A stretch of DNA of 64,000 nt. Source: Arcuatula senhousia. Taxonomy: Eukaryota > Mollusca > Bivalvia > Mytilida > Mytilidae. The notes under the pieces are model-generated. The model did not search any database. It was not told where the DNA came from and saw only the letters and a list, made by a program, of their open reading frames with translations. Positions 37,801 to 44,314 of the stretch are shown in pieces (position 1 is the stretch's first letter; each line of letters opens with the position of its first letter). The stretch spans positions 56,952,686 through 57,016,685 of the forward strand of contig OZ020306.1 in NCBI GenBank assembly GCA_963971305.1. The letters are read 5' to 3'. Both the position numbers and the translations under genes were made by a program.

Positions 37801-39013
37801 TTTGCTTTTGTTTATTTTGTTTTTGCTTTTTTTGGTGGTTTTCTGTGTGTCATACAAAGAAAAGTGTGTCCTATTATAATCCACATCTTGACATGTAATA
37901 AACACAAAGCAATTATTATAACTGTATAACTACATGTATTATACAACTTTTTCTAAAATATTTATGAAGAATTCACTATGAATAGCCTTTATAGTTAATC
38001 TTGCATGTACCTTTGTCTTAAATTGATATTTAACAATGCTCATGTTAAAACAAGTACTTTATTACTATTTTCCCAATACAACTGAATTTTCTTAAAACAT
38101 AAAAAATACACTAATTGATGTTCTGATGAATCCCTATGCAATCTTTGCACAAAATAACTTCAACAAATAATTGTGCTTGCTGTTAAAAAACTTGTACATG
38201 TACACACATTAAAATGTGCTCCCATTCTGTGTAAATAAAATCATTAGGTGAGGAAACATGTATGAACATGATGATTGGAGAATGACCTACCCCACATGAC
38301 GGCGCCTGGTATATATTCAATATGAATATGAATACAAATGAACAAATTCAATTGGAAGGTGTTGCAACAATTAACATGATTAACATTAGTCTTTTCAGAG
38401 TGAAATTACATGTCTAATTTTATCATATACTAGCTTAAAAAAAACTTTAAGATGTTTAATTGTTCACAACAGAGTTCCAGTAAAGACAAACAATTGTTAA
38501 AATCTTTTATGTGTATTGTCTGATACATTTTTGTTTTTGAAAAATCTGATTATTATAAGTTTATTTTATGCTTTCGAACAGTATACAGTTGAAACATTCT
38601 TGTTTAAATCCTGAAAATTAGCCAAAAAAATTCTCAAATATAATTTAAATCTAATTGTTTATATATGCAGCAATTATTTAGGGTTAGGGTTAGGGTTAGG
38701 GTTAGGGTTATACATGTGTATGTATATTTGCAAAATCAAAGCTATTTTTTGTACATGAAAGAATAACATGAATATCATACCCTGGCTCTTCCATCTGTTG
38801 GTAGTCATACAAACTGCTCTCTGGATCACTGAGAACATCATCCTCAGAAAGCCCTCGGGTTGGCCTGTACCTAAAATCTGCCAACATGCTTGAATTGAGG
38901 ACCCCTGTGGTCATTGCTAGCCCTGGGGATAACCCCTCTGGAGTTGCAGGGGGTGGTAGTTTTGGGGCACCATAGAATGCAACTGAGGGAAGAAGAGCAG
39001 CCGAGATGGTTCC
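7645..39013 (-). CDS. CEP89: CEP89 (CCDC123) orthologue, 21 coding exons, start exon missing
   Basis: Coiled-coil protein of the mother-centriole distal appendages, needed in vertebrates for primary cilium assembly. Exons 5' to 3' on the minus strand: 38781-39013, 36735-36844, 35612-35712, 34855-34956, 31267-31342, 30038-30109, 29158-29361, 27411-27559, 26717-26770, 22732-22815, 20759-20871, 19869-19984, 19022-19202, 17740-17803, 17335-17438, 16013-16112, 14881-14922, 12808-12897, 12442-12488, 11489-11611, 7645-7822. All introns are GT..AG, all phases join, and the sum is 2343 nt (780 residues plus stop). The N-terminal third is Ser/Pro/Arg-rich and low in structure; from about residue 270 it is nearly all heptad-like coiled coil. 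Family landmarks recalled from vertebrate CEP89: IHRLTVELSAYQAKF (about 330), GLPKDGPVPSWL (about 356), KYLAPLFLAYDDR (about 371), AKLVLEEN (about 440), QDYLANI (about 610), ELEVMW near the C terminus. The first exon starts in phase 0 with Gly, so a short ATG exon (perhaps 15-25 codons) is missing. Assignment is firm; exact exon edges are by eye. Confidence 0.93.
8138..8690. mobile_element. MITE, TATAGCGGGTTATTTTCGC ends
   Basis: Inverted repeat of 19 bp at both ends (TATAGCGGGTTATTTTCGC), internal AT-rich sequence with further partial copies of CGTGAAAA. Possibly a TA-target element. Lies in the last CEP89 intron. Confidence 0.75.
8842..10800 (+). mobile_element. pearl/HINE-like element, family A, long copy
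   Basis: Starts ACAAGAGGCTCCCAGGAGCC (5' hairpin AGGCTCC/GGAGCCT), subterminal GCTCACCTGG. About ten tandem units of 150-163 bp sharing GAGCTGAACATTTAAGCAAG and CCCCTATAAGGGGTCATCTG. Then a (GAC)n run at 10,720-10,748, 3' hairpin GGCCTTTGGCC, complement CCAGGTGAGC, and TAATAAAA. Non-coding. Resembles the bivalve pearl elements and other Helentron-associated repeats. Confidence 0.82.
10905..11062 (+). repeat. dispersed repeat L, copy 1
   Basis: CTACGCCTAACGCGCGTTTC, CTATTCAAGACTCATCAGAG and AGAACAATAAAACCAAAA. The same sequence recurs on the minus strand near 48.2-48.35 kb and partly at 57.36 kb. Confidence 0.65.
11489..11611 (-). CDS. CEP89: CEP89 exon
   Basis: Encodes LAEQDHTFHSEKKEYE, RRIKHLQNIIKDKEDKVHD and ISKEK, matching the MRHLHQVLKDKQEVLD stretch of vertebrate CEP89. 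Donor GTAAGT. Confidence 0.93.
12442..12488 (-). CDS. CEP89: CEP89 short exon
   Basis: A 47-nt exon, LYKMRAAARINTVSG, required to bridge the phase between its neighbours. It corresponds to YKKQAALKLGDIS of vertebrate CEP89. Acceptor TTTACAG, donor GTAACT. Confidence 0.9.
12808..12897 (-). CDS. CEP89: CEP89 exon
   Basis: 30 codons: AKENEMETKKAVNKYLQ and NMMRAKLEEKLK, matching the GKLEEKVK segment of vertebrate CEP89. Phase 0 at both ends; donor GTAACA. Confidence 0.92.
13057..13350 (+). mobile_element. family G pearl-like fragment
   Basis: 5' ACTAGAACGGCAGTCTTCCA (hairpin CTTC-CACA-GAAG), then TGTCGCCTGC; core with AAACAGGAATTAGAT and ACATGCCAAATATCATGTTG. Broken by the MITE at 13,351. Confidence 0.65.
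13351..13560. mobile_element. MITE related to the 8.1-kb copy
   Basis: Ends TATAGCGGGTAATTTTTGCG and AAAATTTCCCGCTAA, a shorter, more diverged relative of the element at 8138-8690. It appears inserted into or next to a pearl-like repeat starting at 13,057. Confidence 0.65.
14385..14481. repeat. near-perfect hairpin
   Basis: About 45-bp arms, TTTATCACTTGTTTTGGTGA and its complement, with the loop CCCGAAGGG. Could be a very small foldback MITE or a small-RNA hairpin; no further evidence either way. Confidence 0.7.
14881..14922 (-). CDS. CEP89: CEP89 short exon
   Basis: A 42-nt exon, AEKVTQERDNYAKA, matching AENITQERDSL of vertebrate CEP89. Phase 0 at both ends; donor GTAAGT. Confidence 0.92.
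15226..15549. mobile_element. MITE-like element, ATCGCGAGTT ends
   Basis: Inverted ends ATCGCGAGTT / AACTCGCGAT about 325 bp apart in a CEP89 intron. No direct flanking repeat was confirmed. Confidence 0.45.
15776..15995. mobile_element. MITE, same family, eroded copy
   Basis: Contains GTGGGGTACAAATTTTTGG and GGAATTTAATTTTGTTTATT with a decayed right end (TATAATACAGT). Confidence 0.45.
16013..16112 (-). CDS. CEP89: CEP89 exon, QDYLANI motif
   Basis: Encodes NQNKMLYLQRAIEQSE and DKEQSVQDYLANIIRV; the last part matches HQYLANLVGL of vertebrate CEP89. Two GT donors 4 bp apart are possible; the one used keeps phase 0 with the next exon. Confidence 0.93.
16219..16416. mobile_element. MITE, GGCTCCCGCAGGGT ends
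   Basis: Ends GGCTCCCGCAGGGT and ACCCTGTGGGAGCC are complementary with one mismatch. Inside, GGTCGC / AGGTCGC recurs about eight times between short T-rich spacers. Confidence 0.7.
16622..16814. mobile_element. MITE, CCCGTAGCCAG ends, copy 1
   Basis: Right end TCTGGCTACGGG intact, left end eroded to CGTATCCAGG; includes poly-G and poly-C runs. In a CEP89 intron. Confidence 0.78.
17023..17295 (-). mobile_element. tRNA-derived SINE, full copy
   Basis: Read on the minus strand it begins GGGCCTCGGTGGCTGAGTGG: the pol III A box TGGCTGAGTGG, as in class II (Leu/Ser) tRNAs, then a B-box-like TTTGAGTCC about 70 nt on. The body contains GGGACTTCCCCAACTG and CCTACATGGCCCAG, and the tail is (AC)n. It is a SINE and not a tRNA gene: the tRNA fold does not close. 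Confidence 0.8.
17335..17438 (-). CDS. CEP89: CEP89 exon
   Basis: Encodes AMENER, MLQTQQLIELTAEIKRHQ and AEKKAMHRHM, regular heptads. Donor GTATGT, acceptor TATAG. Phase 0 in, 2 nt out. Confidence 0.9.
17740..17803 (-). CDS. CEP89: CEP89 exon
   Basis: Encodes DIINLEESHKKDKEDLS and IKVQ. Two overlapping AG acceptors are possible (TATAG and TATAGAG); the first is chosen because only it keeps the frame from the previous exon (split AGA codon). Confidence 0.88.
19022..19202 (-). CDS. CEP89: CEP89 exon
   Basis: 60 codons of coiled coil: VSKLTKELVMIRAEKSD, then EETQRKYKEAKQKHDMLI and YINKIAELK. Acceptor TTTTAG, donor GTAAAT. A second, decayed copy of its last 25 nt lies about 48 bp downstream in the intron (18,973-18,999). 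Confidence 0.9.
19869..19984 (-). CDS. CEP89: CEP89 exon
   Basis: Encodes EQLKEN then AKLVLEENQNLLEQINIKD, matching AKLVLEENKLLLEQLEI of vertebrate CEP89. One nt in, one nt out; donor GTAGGT. Confidence 0.94.
20524..20745 (-). mobile_element. tRNA-derived SINE, 5'-truncated copy
   Basis: Same body and (AC)n tail as the copy at 17 kb (GGGACTTCCCCAACTG, CCTACATGGCCCCAG) but it ends before the A box. It ends about 14 bp from the donor of CEP89 exon 20759-20871. Confidence 0.78.
20759..20871 (-). CDS. CEP89: CEP89 exon
   Basis: Encodes EDFDRLRRNAEAIVDENE and LQKDLEETATKGPVDIHE, ending in a Trp codon split by the intron (the EEW of vertebrates). A truncated SINE ends only about 14 bp past its donor site. 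Confidence 0.92.
20935..21146. mobile_element. MITE, ACTGTGGATTCATTTATTTT family, copy 2
   Basis: Best-preserved copy, ACTGTGGATTCATTTATTTT to ATGAAACCACAGTA, in a CEP89 intron about 60 bp from an exon. Confidence 0.78.
21222..22476. mobile_element. hAT-like element with CCCAGGCCTGGGGT ends
   Basis: Terminal inverted repeat CCCAGGCCTGGGGT, flanked by AGTCATG and ACTCATG (6 of 7 match). Subterminal regions are packed with (TAATGCATTAC) and TTACCATTAC motifs in both orientations. No transposase seen. Inside a CEP89 intron. Confidence 0.7.
22732..22815 (-). CDS. CEP89: CEP89 exon, KYLAPLFLAYDDR motif
   Basis: 28 codons, phase 0 at both ends. KYLAPLFLAYDDRLNEKD follows directly on the SWL motif after splicing, as in vertebrate CEP89 (KYLSPLLLAYEDR). 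The 3.9-kb intron between this exon and the previous one holds the CACTA-type element. Confidence 0.95.
22853..26335. mobile_element. CACTA-type (CMC/EnSpm) DNA transposon, non-autonomous
   Basis: Ends are a perfect inverted repeat of about 72 bp beginning CACTACAAAATCC, flanked by the 3-bp direct repeat CTT. The CACTA terminus and 3-bp duplication define this superfamily. Inside each end is a long run of degenerate subterminal repeats built on TCTGAAT and TTCTTAAC (left about 22,910-23,330; right about 26,070-26,290, in opposite orientation). The 2.7-kb centre shows no recognisable transposase; short ORFs there look random. It sits in a CEP89 intron. Confidence 0.85.
26717..26770 (-). CDS. 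CEP89: CEP89 exon, GPVPSWL motif
   Basis: 18 codons, phase 0 at both ends: TTASLL then GLPKDGPVPSWL, matching the vertebrate GPIPPWL motif. Acceptor ATTTCAG, donor GTAAGT. A near copy of its acceptor and first codons lies upstream in the intron (26,846-26,868) and would extend the exon in frame by 30 codons. Confidence 0.93.
27411..27559 (-). CDS. CEP89: CEP89 exon with the HRL-VELS-YQ-KF signature
   Basis: Encodes KKQLQEMKIENEMLKT and IHRLTVELSAYQAKFRPLSP, which lines up almost residue for residue with the vertebrate CEP89 block containing HRLNVELSRYQTKF. This is the strongest single piece of evidence for the orthology. Confidence 0.95.
27613..27905 (+). mobile_element. family G pearl-like element, second copy
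   Basis: 5' ACTAGAACGGCAATCTACCA (stem CTACC/GGTAG), GTTTGCCTCATT. Core contains AACAGGAAGTAGATGAG and ACATGCCAAATATCAAGAG; a CAGGAAGACAGACACAAGG stretch near the end, then GTTGCAGGCAACATAATTA. In a CEP89 intron. Confidence 0.65.
28009..28283. mobile_element. hAT MITE with perfect 8-bp target duplication
   Basis: 275 bp between two copies of TACAATAG (28001-28008 and 28284-28291). Terminal inverted repeat TAGTGATG, then repeated ATCGATTA-type motifs near both ends. No coding capacity. Confidence 0.88.
28383..28634 (+). mobile_element. family H element, third copy
   Basis: ATGGCCGGATTTTG to ATGAAATCCGGCC, with ACCAAATATCAAGTGGCTGT and a poly-C run at 28,481. In a CEP89 intron. Confidence 0.72.
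29158..29361 (-). CDS. CEP89: CEP89 exon, start of coiled coil
   Basis: Largest internal exon after the first. Opens with SPDRSQRSGAH and a repeated TARS motif (TARSLHTARSGATTARS), then changes to heptad-like sequence (QLEAEVITLKQVTSALEHG). GC content is clearly higher than in the flanking introns. Acceptor TTTTCAG, donor GTGAGA. Confidence 0.9.
30038..30109 (-). CDS. CEP89: CEP89 exon
   Basis: 72 nt, encodes DSQLIQEETIQKTEAKK and then AETTRE. Acceptor ATTTAG, donor GTATCT. Phase fits both neighbours; charged, helical composition like the rest of the protein. Confidence 0.82.
31267..31342 (-). CDS. CEP89: CEP89 exon
   Basis: Encodes VTKVTVEKQ then the basic Ser/Arg stretch KASRSGDRTPSQRSRR. 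Phase 0 in, one nt out. Acceptor TTTACAG, donor GTGTGT. Low family conservation; accepted on splice sites, phase and position. Confidence 0.82.
33544..34458 (+). mobile_element. family D pearl-like element
   Basis: 5' ACAAGATTGCTACGCATAGC (hairpin GCTA-CGCA-TAGC), subterminal GTCCCCCACCGCCGCA. Tandem units of about 320 bp (GGGATGATCATCTACTAATT), (GGAC)n at 34,392-34,413, and the 3' complement TGCGGCGGGGGACAATAA. In a CEP89 intron. Confidence 0.8.
34655..34860 (-). repeat. duplicated exon 3' edge and donor, two decayed copies
   Basis: Copies of the end of exon 34855-34956 (DNEVDDL plus the donor region) recur about 103 and 194 bp downstream, with a GGAGGGCCC(A)TATCAT block between copies. The copies carry stop codons in the reading frame. 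Confidence 0.7.
34855..34956 (-). CDS. CEP89: CEP89 exon with duplicated 3' edge
   Basis: 34 codons, phase 0 at both ends; contains GQRVRAEMKKYHDMGQDD and ends DNEVDDL. Donor GTAAGT. The 3' end of this exon plus its donor region is repeated in two decayed copies immediately downstream in the intron (about 34,655-34,850); their frames contain stops. Confidence 0.88.
35612..35712 (-). CDS. CEP89: CEP89 exon
   Basis: Encodes TGNEYRVLDPEAVKR followed by ESDVSALYATPHKDRKRQ, which matches the DDLYAVPHR segment of vertebrate CEP89. Donor GTAAAC, acceptor TTGTAG. Confidence 0.9.
36024..36193. mobile_element. foldback MITE, about 170 bp
   Basis: Two arms of 70-75 bp are complementary with a few mismatches (TGATCTTTCACGAGTGATAG against its complement) around a short loop near 36,100. 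Ends ATAGGTTCTAAC / GTTAGTACCTAT. In a CEP89 intron. Confidence 0.72.
36735..36844 (-). CDS. CEP89: CEP89 exon
   Basis: One leading nt completes a Gly codon from the previous exon. Encodes YSSVEFGRAGGSRKRISYSD and a Pro-rich stretch ending in QQEF. Acceptor TTTTCAG; donor GTTGGT, the weakest donor in the gene, chosen because it is the only one that keeps phase with the next exon. Confidence 0.85.
36897..37070. mobile_element. MITE, same family, partial copy
   Basis: Contains ATGGAGTATCAATTTTTGTG and ends AATAAATGAATCCACTA, the complement of the family's terminal ATTCATTTATTT. In a CEP89 intron. Confidence 0.5.
38678..38710 (+). repeat. interstitial telomere-type tract (TTAGGG)5.5
   Basis: 33 bp of perfect TTAGGG repeats in the first CEP89 intron seen here, about 70 bp from an exon. 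TTAGGG is the telomere motif of most molluscs. Confidence 0.95.
38781..39013 (-). CDS. CEP89: CEP89 first recognised coding exon
   Basis: Encodes residues 1-77 of the recovered protein, phase 0 at entry, 2 nt left over. Pro-rich start (GAPKLPPPATPEGL), then acidic LSEDDVLSDPESSLYDYQQ. Acceptor TTTACAG at its right edge, donor GTATGA at its left. It resembles the LLPAAS..AP..PPP segment near the vertebrate N terminus, so little is missing upstream. Confidence 0.85.
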
Positions 39014-39439
39014 CTGTAAATAAAATACACATTATATTAATAGTAGACAAAGTACACAATTTTGGAGAATCGAATGTCATTTAATTTGTTTTTTGTCGAA
39101 TGACAGTTCAAAATAAGGACAAAATGAATATTCTGTAACTTTCTAAGAATAAATCAAGACTTCCAAACATACTGTTCTTGGGAAATATCACATAACCCCT
39201 AGTCATTGATCCCAACAGTCCAAAGAATGCTTTTTCTCAAAGTACAAATGTATAGAGATACACTGTACTGAATGCATGACCTCATTGCGAAAAAAATCTG
39301 TTCATTGTGCTTCTGATAGAAGCCTTCTGTGTAACTCTATATGATCATTTTTAATATGAAATGGCACTGCCCTGAGAGCTCACGAGGAAAACCAATTAAA
39401 ATCCATACAATGGGTCCATGGGTTGAGATCATTTGGGAC

Positions 39440-42400
39440 GGTGTCCGTTCGATAGTCCGAAGGGTCGATAGTCCGAAGGGGCAATGGTCCGAAGGGTCGA
39501 TAGTCCGAAGGGTCAATGGTCCGAAGGATCGATAGTCCGAAGGGTCATTGGTCCGATAACGCGCTCATCCATTCATAATTAAAGAATCCTGACCACCCGT
39601 GTGGGCAAGACAGGGTTCATATTTATCAATGCTTTTTATATTTTTCTTAATAAAGAATAAAGAAAGGTTGGTCACAAGGACAGTCATGACAGTATCACGG
39701 TTGCCGTTTCATCAAGCAATCGTCAGGGGACAGCATTTGATTCTGAGAGGGGAGCCTGGCAGTTTTTGTAAATAAATAGGATTCTGGCCGTAAACAACTT
39801 TGAAATAAATAATCTGGCCTTTACTTCCAATAATAAATAAATAAATAATATGTATGGTATGTAGAAAATAAATATTCTCGCCGCTTAGCTGCGGAAAAAT
39901 AAATCAAATGGTCGTCCCCTTACAATGTTCATGATGTAGCTCAATTGTACAGATTTAGAATAAAATGGTCGCCTCTTTCGAATTCGCTTAATTGATGTAA
40001 ATTTAATTTTTAAATTGGAAAACACTAATTTTCACTATACCCTTTACTCTTTAGCGTGTAACAACTAATGGAGGAATGTGTTCATGGCAACAAAAGACCC
40101 ACAAAACAAGGAGTGGTTGTCTGACAGGTCTGAAGCTTAAGGTTGCTTCTAAATTTCAAATAATTCTAATGTACGATTTCTGGGTCGGAGGAATTTTTTA
40201 TGAAAATTGTCGTATTAAGGACTTTAGAAAAATAAAAAAAACTAGAATACTGACAAAGTCAGAAAGGGCCCGGGCGGCGCCCCGCGGCAAAATATCTAAG
40301 TGTTTTCAAAATCATACGAACTTTAATTATAACCACTAAGGCATGTTCCATGGAATGCATATGAAACTACAGATCTGTATTGTTAATAGCCTTTGAGTTT
40401 TATTGTTCACAAAGTCCAATTCTCAAAATCTGTGATTTTCGATAAAAAATGAAGTTTTTTCCAAAAATATTAATCAGATTTGCACGAAATTTTAATATTC
40501 AAATCAGGACATGCTACTTAGCAGCTGAACAAAGTTTCAGAACTGTTTCGTTAACAGTTTTTGAGTTTTAGTGTTCACAAAGTCCAATTCTCAAAATCTA
40601 TGATTTTCGTTAAAAAATGAAGTTTTTTCCAAAAATATTAATCAGATTTGCACGAAATTTTAATATGCACATCATGACATGCTACTTAGCAGCTGTGCAA
40701 AGTTTCAGAACTGTATTGTTAACAGTTTTGGAGTTTTAGTGTTCACAAAGTCCAATTCTCAAAATCTGTGATTTTCGATAAAAAATGAAGATTTTTTACA
40801 AAAATTTTAATCAGATTTGCACAAAATTTTAATATGCACATCATGACATGCTACTTAGCAGCTGTGCAAAGTTTCAGAACTGTGGTCTAAATAATTTTTG
40901 AGTTTTGGTGTTCACAAGAATTGTTGACGGACGGACAGACGGACAGACGGACGGACAGACAGACGGACAAAGTGAAAACTATAGGGCGTCCGCATCTTCG
41001 ATGCGGGGCCCTAATAATTGAAGTTATGAAAAATCAAACAATAGACTTTATAGGAACAAAATATCATTCTACTCTACGCAATAGGAAGTTTATTGTGGTT
41101 GACAAAAAAAAGCTGAGGTACCAATGGGACATCCGAATGTCAAAAGTCCGCAAGGACAGAGGCAAAACCAGAAAACAGGACGAAAAAAACACAATATAAA
41201 TCTTAACAATACATAAACATCTGAAAAGCAGTCAGGTGTACCAATGGGGAATCCGAATGTCAAAAGTTAGAAAAGACAGAGATAGGTAGGTTGAGTATAT
41301 AGCATACACTTTTTCCTCATCCTAAGGTGTAACAGAGAGTCAGACGGCTACTTTAATATGATTAAGTAGTCCCTGCCTTTTTAGCGAGCATCGAAAATCT
41401 ATATACCTTTTGAAAATAAATCCATGTGCTCGACCAGCTAAGTTTAACGTAAAGAGGGAACTTTTGAAAAAGGAATTAAATAGTACGTAGCAGTCTGACC
41501 CCACCCAACCCAAATCATATGCACTTGAGAAAGTTGTCGTTAAAATATCTGGGATCAATAACTACTTATTAAAAATTCAATTATTTGTGCAAATAATAAA
41601 TCCTGTAACATTCTGGGACGACATTAAGCGGGGAAGAAATTATCCATTTTATGGATTACGTGACGTCATTTCCTTGTCAGAGTATTTCGCGCTTCTTCAG
41701 CAGACCAAAACAACATTCAGATTCTGTCAGGTTTTGTGAAATTTTCTGAGTATCAGTGTTTTATTTGAAGCATTGGTAACAGAAGGTACATTAAGAAACC
41801 TGGCGGGGAAAAAAAACGGCAAAGTAAAAATATCATTCGGTACTGAGGAAAGTGAGTGAAACTCCACGGGATCGGACTCGTCTTTCATTTTCAGGTAAGA
41901 ACCTTTTATTTTTATCAGGAGTAGGTTTTATTCAGTAAATTTATGTATTTCTTTATCTTATTTTATTAACTTAGAATTTAACAAAGATTTGTCAGTATCA
42001 TGCATTTGGTATGACTAGTCAATGGGACTGTGGTGCCAAAAGCTAGCTGGGTAATTTCCGGAAAATCGTTTTTCAGCAGAAAAGACCGAATGGTGGTTGA
42101 ATAAAAATCTGTGTGTAAAAATAAACAAGTGGATGAATGAGGGTTTTATCACTGTTTTTGAATTTGATTTTTTTTATTTTTGCATAACAGATTATGATGT
42201 ATTTTTTATAAGCCCAGAGGGTTGATTGTTTTACTTGCTCTGTGCCTATTATTTTTTTCACTCCGTAAAAGTACACCTGTTCCGGTTTTATCGTCAGTAT
42301 ATTTCTGGTTCATCTCAAAACATGCACAATGCCGTAGGGCTCGCATCTGCGATGCTCGCTACAAACGTAATGGATATATAACCCGAAATACCTGAAATAT

Positions 42401-42522
42401 ACCTACAAAAAATCAAACCATTCGGACCAATGACCCTTCGGAGCATCGCCCCCTCGGACCATCGCCCCTTCGGACCAATGACCCTTCGGACTAAAAGCCC
42501 TTCGGACCAATGACCTGGAATC
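39440..42522. mobile_element. 3.1-kb element with inverted iterons, 8-bp flanking repeat
   Basis: Flanked by the direct repeat TTTGGGAC (39432-39439 and 42523-42530). The left end has about seven copies of a 15-17 bp iteron (TAGTCCGAAGGGTCGA or TGGTCCGAAGGGTCAA) in one orientation; the right end has about six in the opposite orientation. Outermost 25 bases on each side align with mismatches. No transposase recognised. It contains a nested pearl-like repeat (about 40,238-41,015). The 8-bp duplication points to a hAT-, P- or Merlin-type mechanism; the family is not identified. Confidence 0.75.
40238..41015 (+). mobile_element. family C pearl-like element nested in the iteron element
   Basis: 5' ACTAGAATACTGACAAAGTC (hairpin CTGAC-AAA-GTCAG), then AGGGCCCGGGCGGCGCC. 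Three 168-bp units (each with ATGACATGCTACTTAGCAGC or close), a GGAC/AGAC run at 40,927-40,975, the 3' hairpin CCGCATC-TTC-GATGCGG, and GGGGCCCTAATAA. Confidence 0.8.
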
Positions 42523-42600
42523 TTTGGGACAATGTGATTGTATTTCCCACCATTTTTAGGCGCATGAACAGACTTTTTCTCGAAAACTCCTGAAACTGAA

Positions 42601-43358
42601 CAGTCAGGACTACTACTGAAAGAAGTGATTTTTGAAAATCACCCAAATAAGTGATAGTGAATGAATTACCAAGAGTTATTCCTCTTTAAAGAATACAAAA
42701 ATTACTTATTTAAGCGATTTCTTAAAGGTTAAAAATCACTTTTAACAATGATTTTCTGATTATTTCATGAAATACTCAAAGACAACTATTAAGAAAGAGT
42801 GTAAAAGAAACTAGTTCACTTTCTAAGATGTACACTGTCCATTTAGATTTAATTTATTGATCTAAATAAAAATATTAGGCAGTTGAAATAAAATCACTTA
42901 GATCAGTGATTTTATGAAATTTTAATCTAAAAAATCACTAAAACAAGTGATTTTAAACTTATTTACTCCCTAACTTCGGCCATCGCAAACATTCAAATTT
43001 TCATCGAGAACATACCTTTTTCTTTTTAGAAAACCAAAGTTAAAAGATCATATTTATCAGGAAAATTATAGATTCCTATGGGAAAATTCCAGATCCCATG
43101 AATTCAGCCATCAAAGATTAAGGAAAAATGTGGAAAAAATGCACAAAATTGGTTATAGCTGAAAAACCTTTCCTTTAACTAGTCATTTAACTACATAAAT
43201 GATGTTGTTGTCTCAATTTGCAACAAAGGGACACATAATTTCATAGTTTAGCACGAGAAATTTATTTTAAAACCCAAAAATCTGTAATCAGTAAGAATTT
43301 CCAAAAATCACTTCTTAGAGTGATTAAAAAATCACTTGTTTCAGTAGTCTCCCTGACT
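42601..43358. mobile_element. inverted-repeat element, CAGTCAGG ends
   Basis: Ends CAGTCAGGACTACTACTG and its near-complement (imperfect over about 32 bp), flanked by the 5-bp direct repeat CTGAA. AAGTGATTTT motifs recur through the subterminal regions in both orientations. No coding capacity. It starts 70 bp after the iteron element. Confidence 0.7.
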
Positions 43359-43810
43359 GCTGAACAGAGAAGAATTTTTTTGAAGGATAGTATTTTGGGT
43401 CTCGTGCAATTACATCAGTGAGCTCACTTTGCTTGCATATAATTTTCTGATTTAGTTGACCATAGTCATAGTTCAAAAGAGCAAGTCCAACCCTGAACTT
43501 GCTCCACAAAGGAGTGTAGCAAGCTGGTTCTATAGAAAGTCTGCACAATTGCATGAGACTTGAAATTTGGTGGAAGATAAATCAATCTGTCACTAAATCA
43601 GATTTTTCAATGATAAAGAAAAGGTCTGCACATGCTTAATAATATCAAGAAATATATATGAACACATCATCCCTTAGTACATGTAACTTGAGAGCATGAT
43701 CCACACCATCACCAACATTGAACAAGGATCACTCCTTGTCCCCTGTGACAAGCCAGCCAAATGGGCTAATATTTTAACCCCAAGACAAGTCAATAATTGG
43801 TTGATTTACA

Positions 43811-43993
43811 TACCCGTAGCCAGGGGGGTTTGAGGTGTTCGGACATCCCCCCTTGGACAAAAAAATTGATCAAAATAGGGAAAAAGTAGGTGAAAAATGG
43901 CTTAAGCACTATTAAAGTCAGAAAAAATTGGGAAATCGAACCCCCCTCTTCACATTTTCGAACCCCCTGTTGAAAAATTCTGGCTACGGGTAT
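43811..43993. mobile_element. MITE, CCCGTAGCCAG ends, copy 2
   Basis: Terminal inverted repeat CCCGTAGCCAG / CTGGCTACGGG. Internal sequence is over 85% alike with the copy at about 16,622-16,814 (both contain CACTATTAAAGTCAGA). Confidence 0.82.
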
Positions 43994-44314
43994 GATTTAT
44001 ATATCTTACTAGAAAGCAGAATTTAAAATGTCCCATTACATCTTCTTGTCATTTCCCAAAAAATCCCATGGACCTGTTTTTATTTGTTCTTGTAAGTACC
44101 ATGCACCCAGGTTGACGTTTGCAGTATCTGCATTATGGATTTACCACTGCAGATCAATAGTAGATGTAGATGAGACTTGACTTTTTGGTAAATCAAATAT
44201 AGTCTATGTAACTAACTGACTAAGATAAGGCCATGTCTATTTTCATATTAAATCTATATGCTCCAGAAGGGAGGGATAATGGTAGAAAGGTTAATATTTA
44301 GGCACAAGTACTAT

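Noticed and set aside
38292..38310. Possible 10-nt micro-exon of CEP89 on the minus strand (GCGCCGTCAT)
   Set aside because: On rechecking the donor at 38,780 the neighbouring exons already join in phase, so no micro-exon is needed.
38678..38710. Telomere-type repeat as a sign of a chromosome end
   Set aside because: Only 5.5 units, inside an intron with coding exons on both sides.
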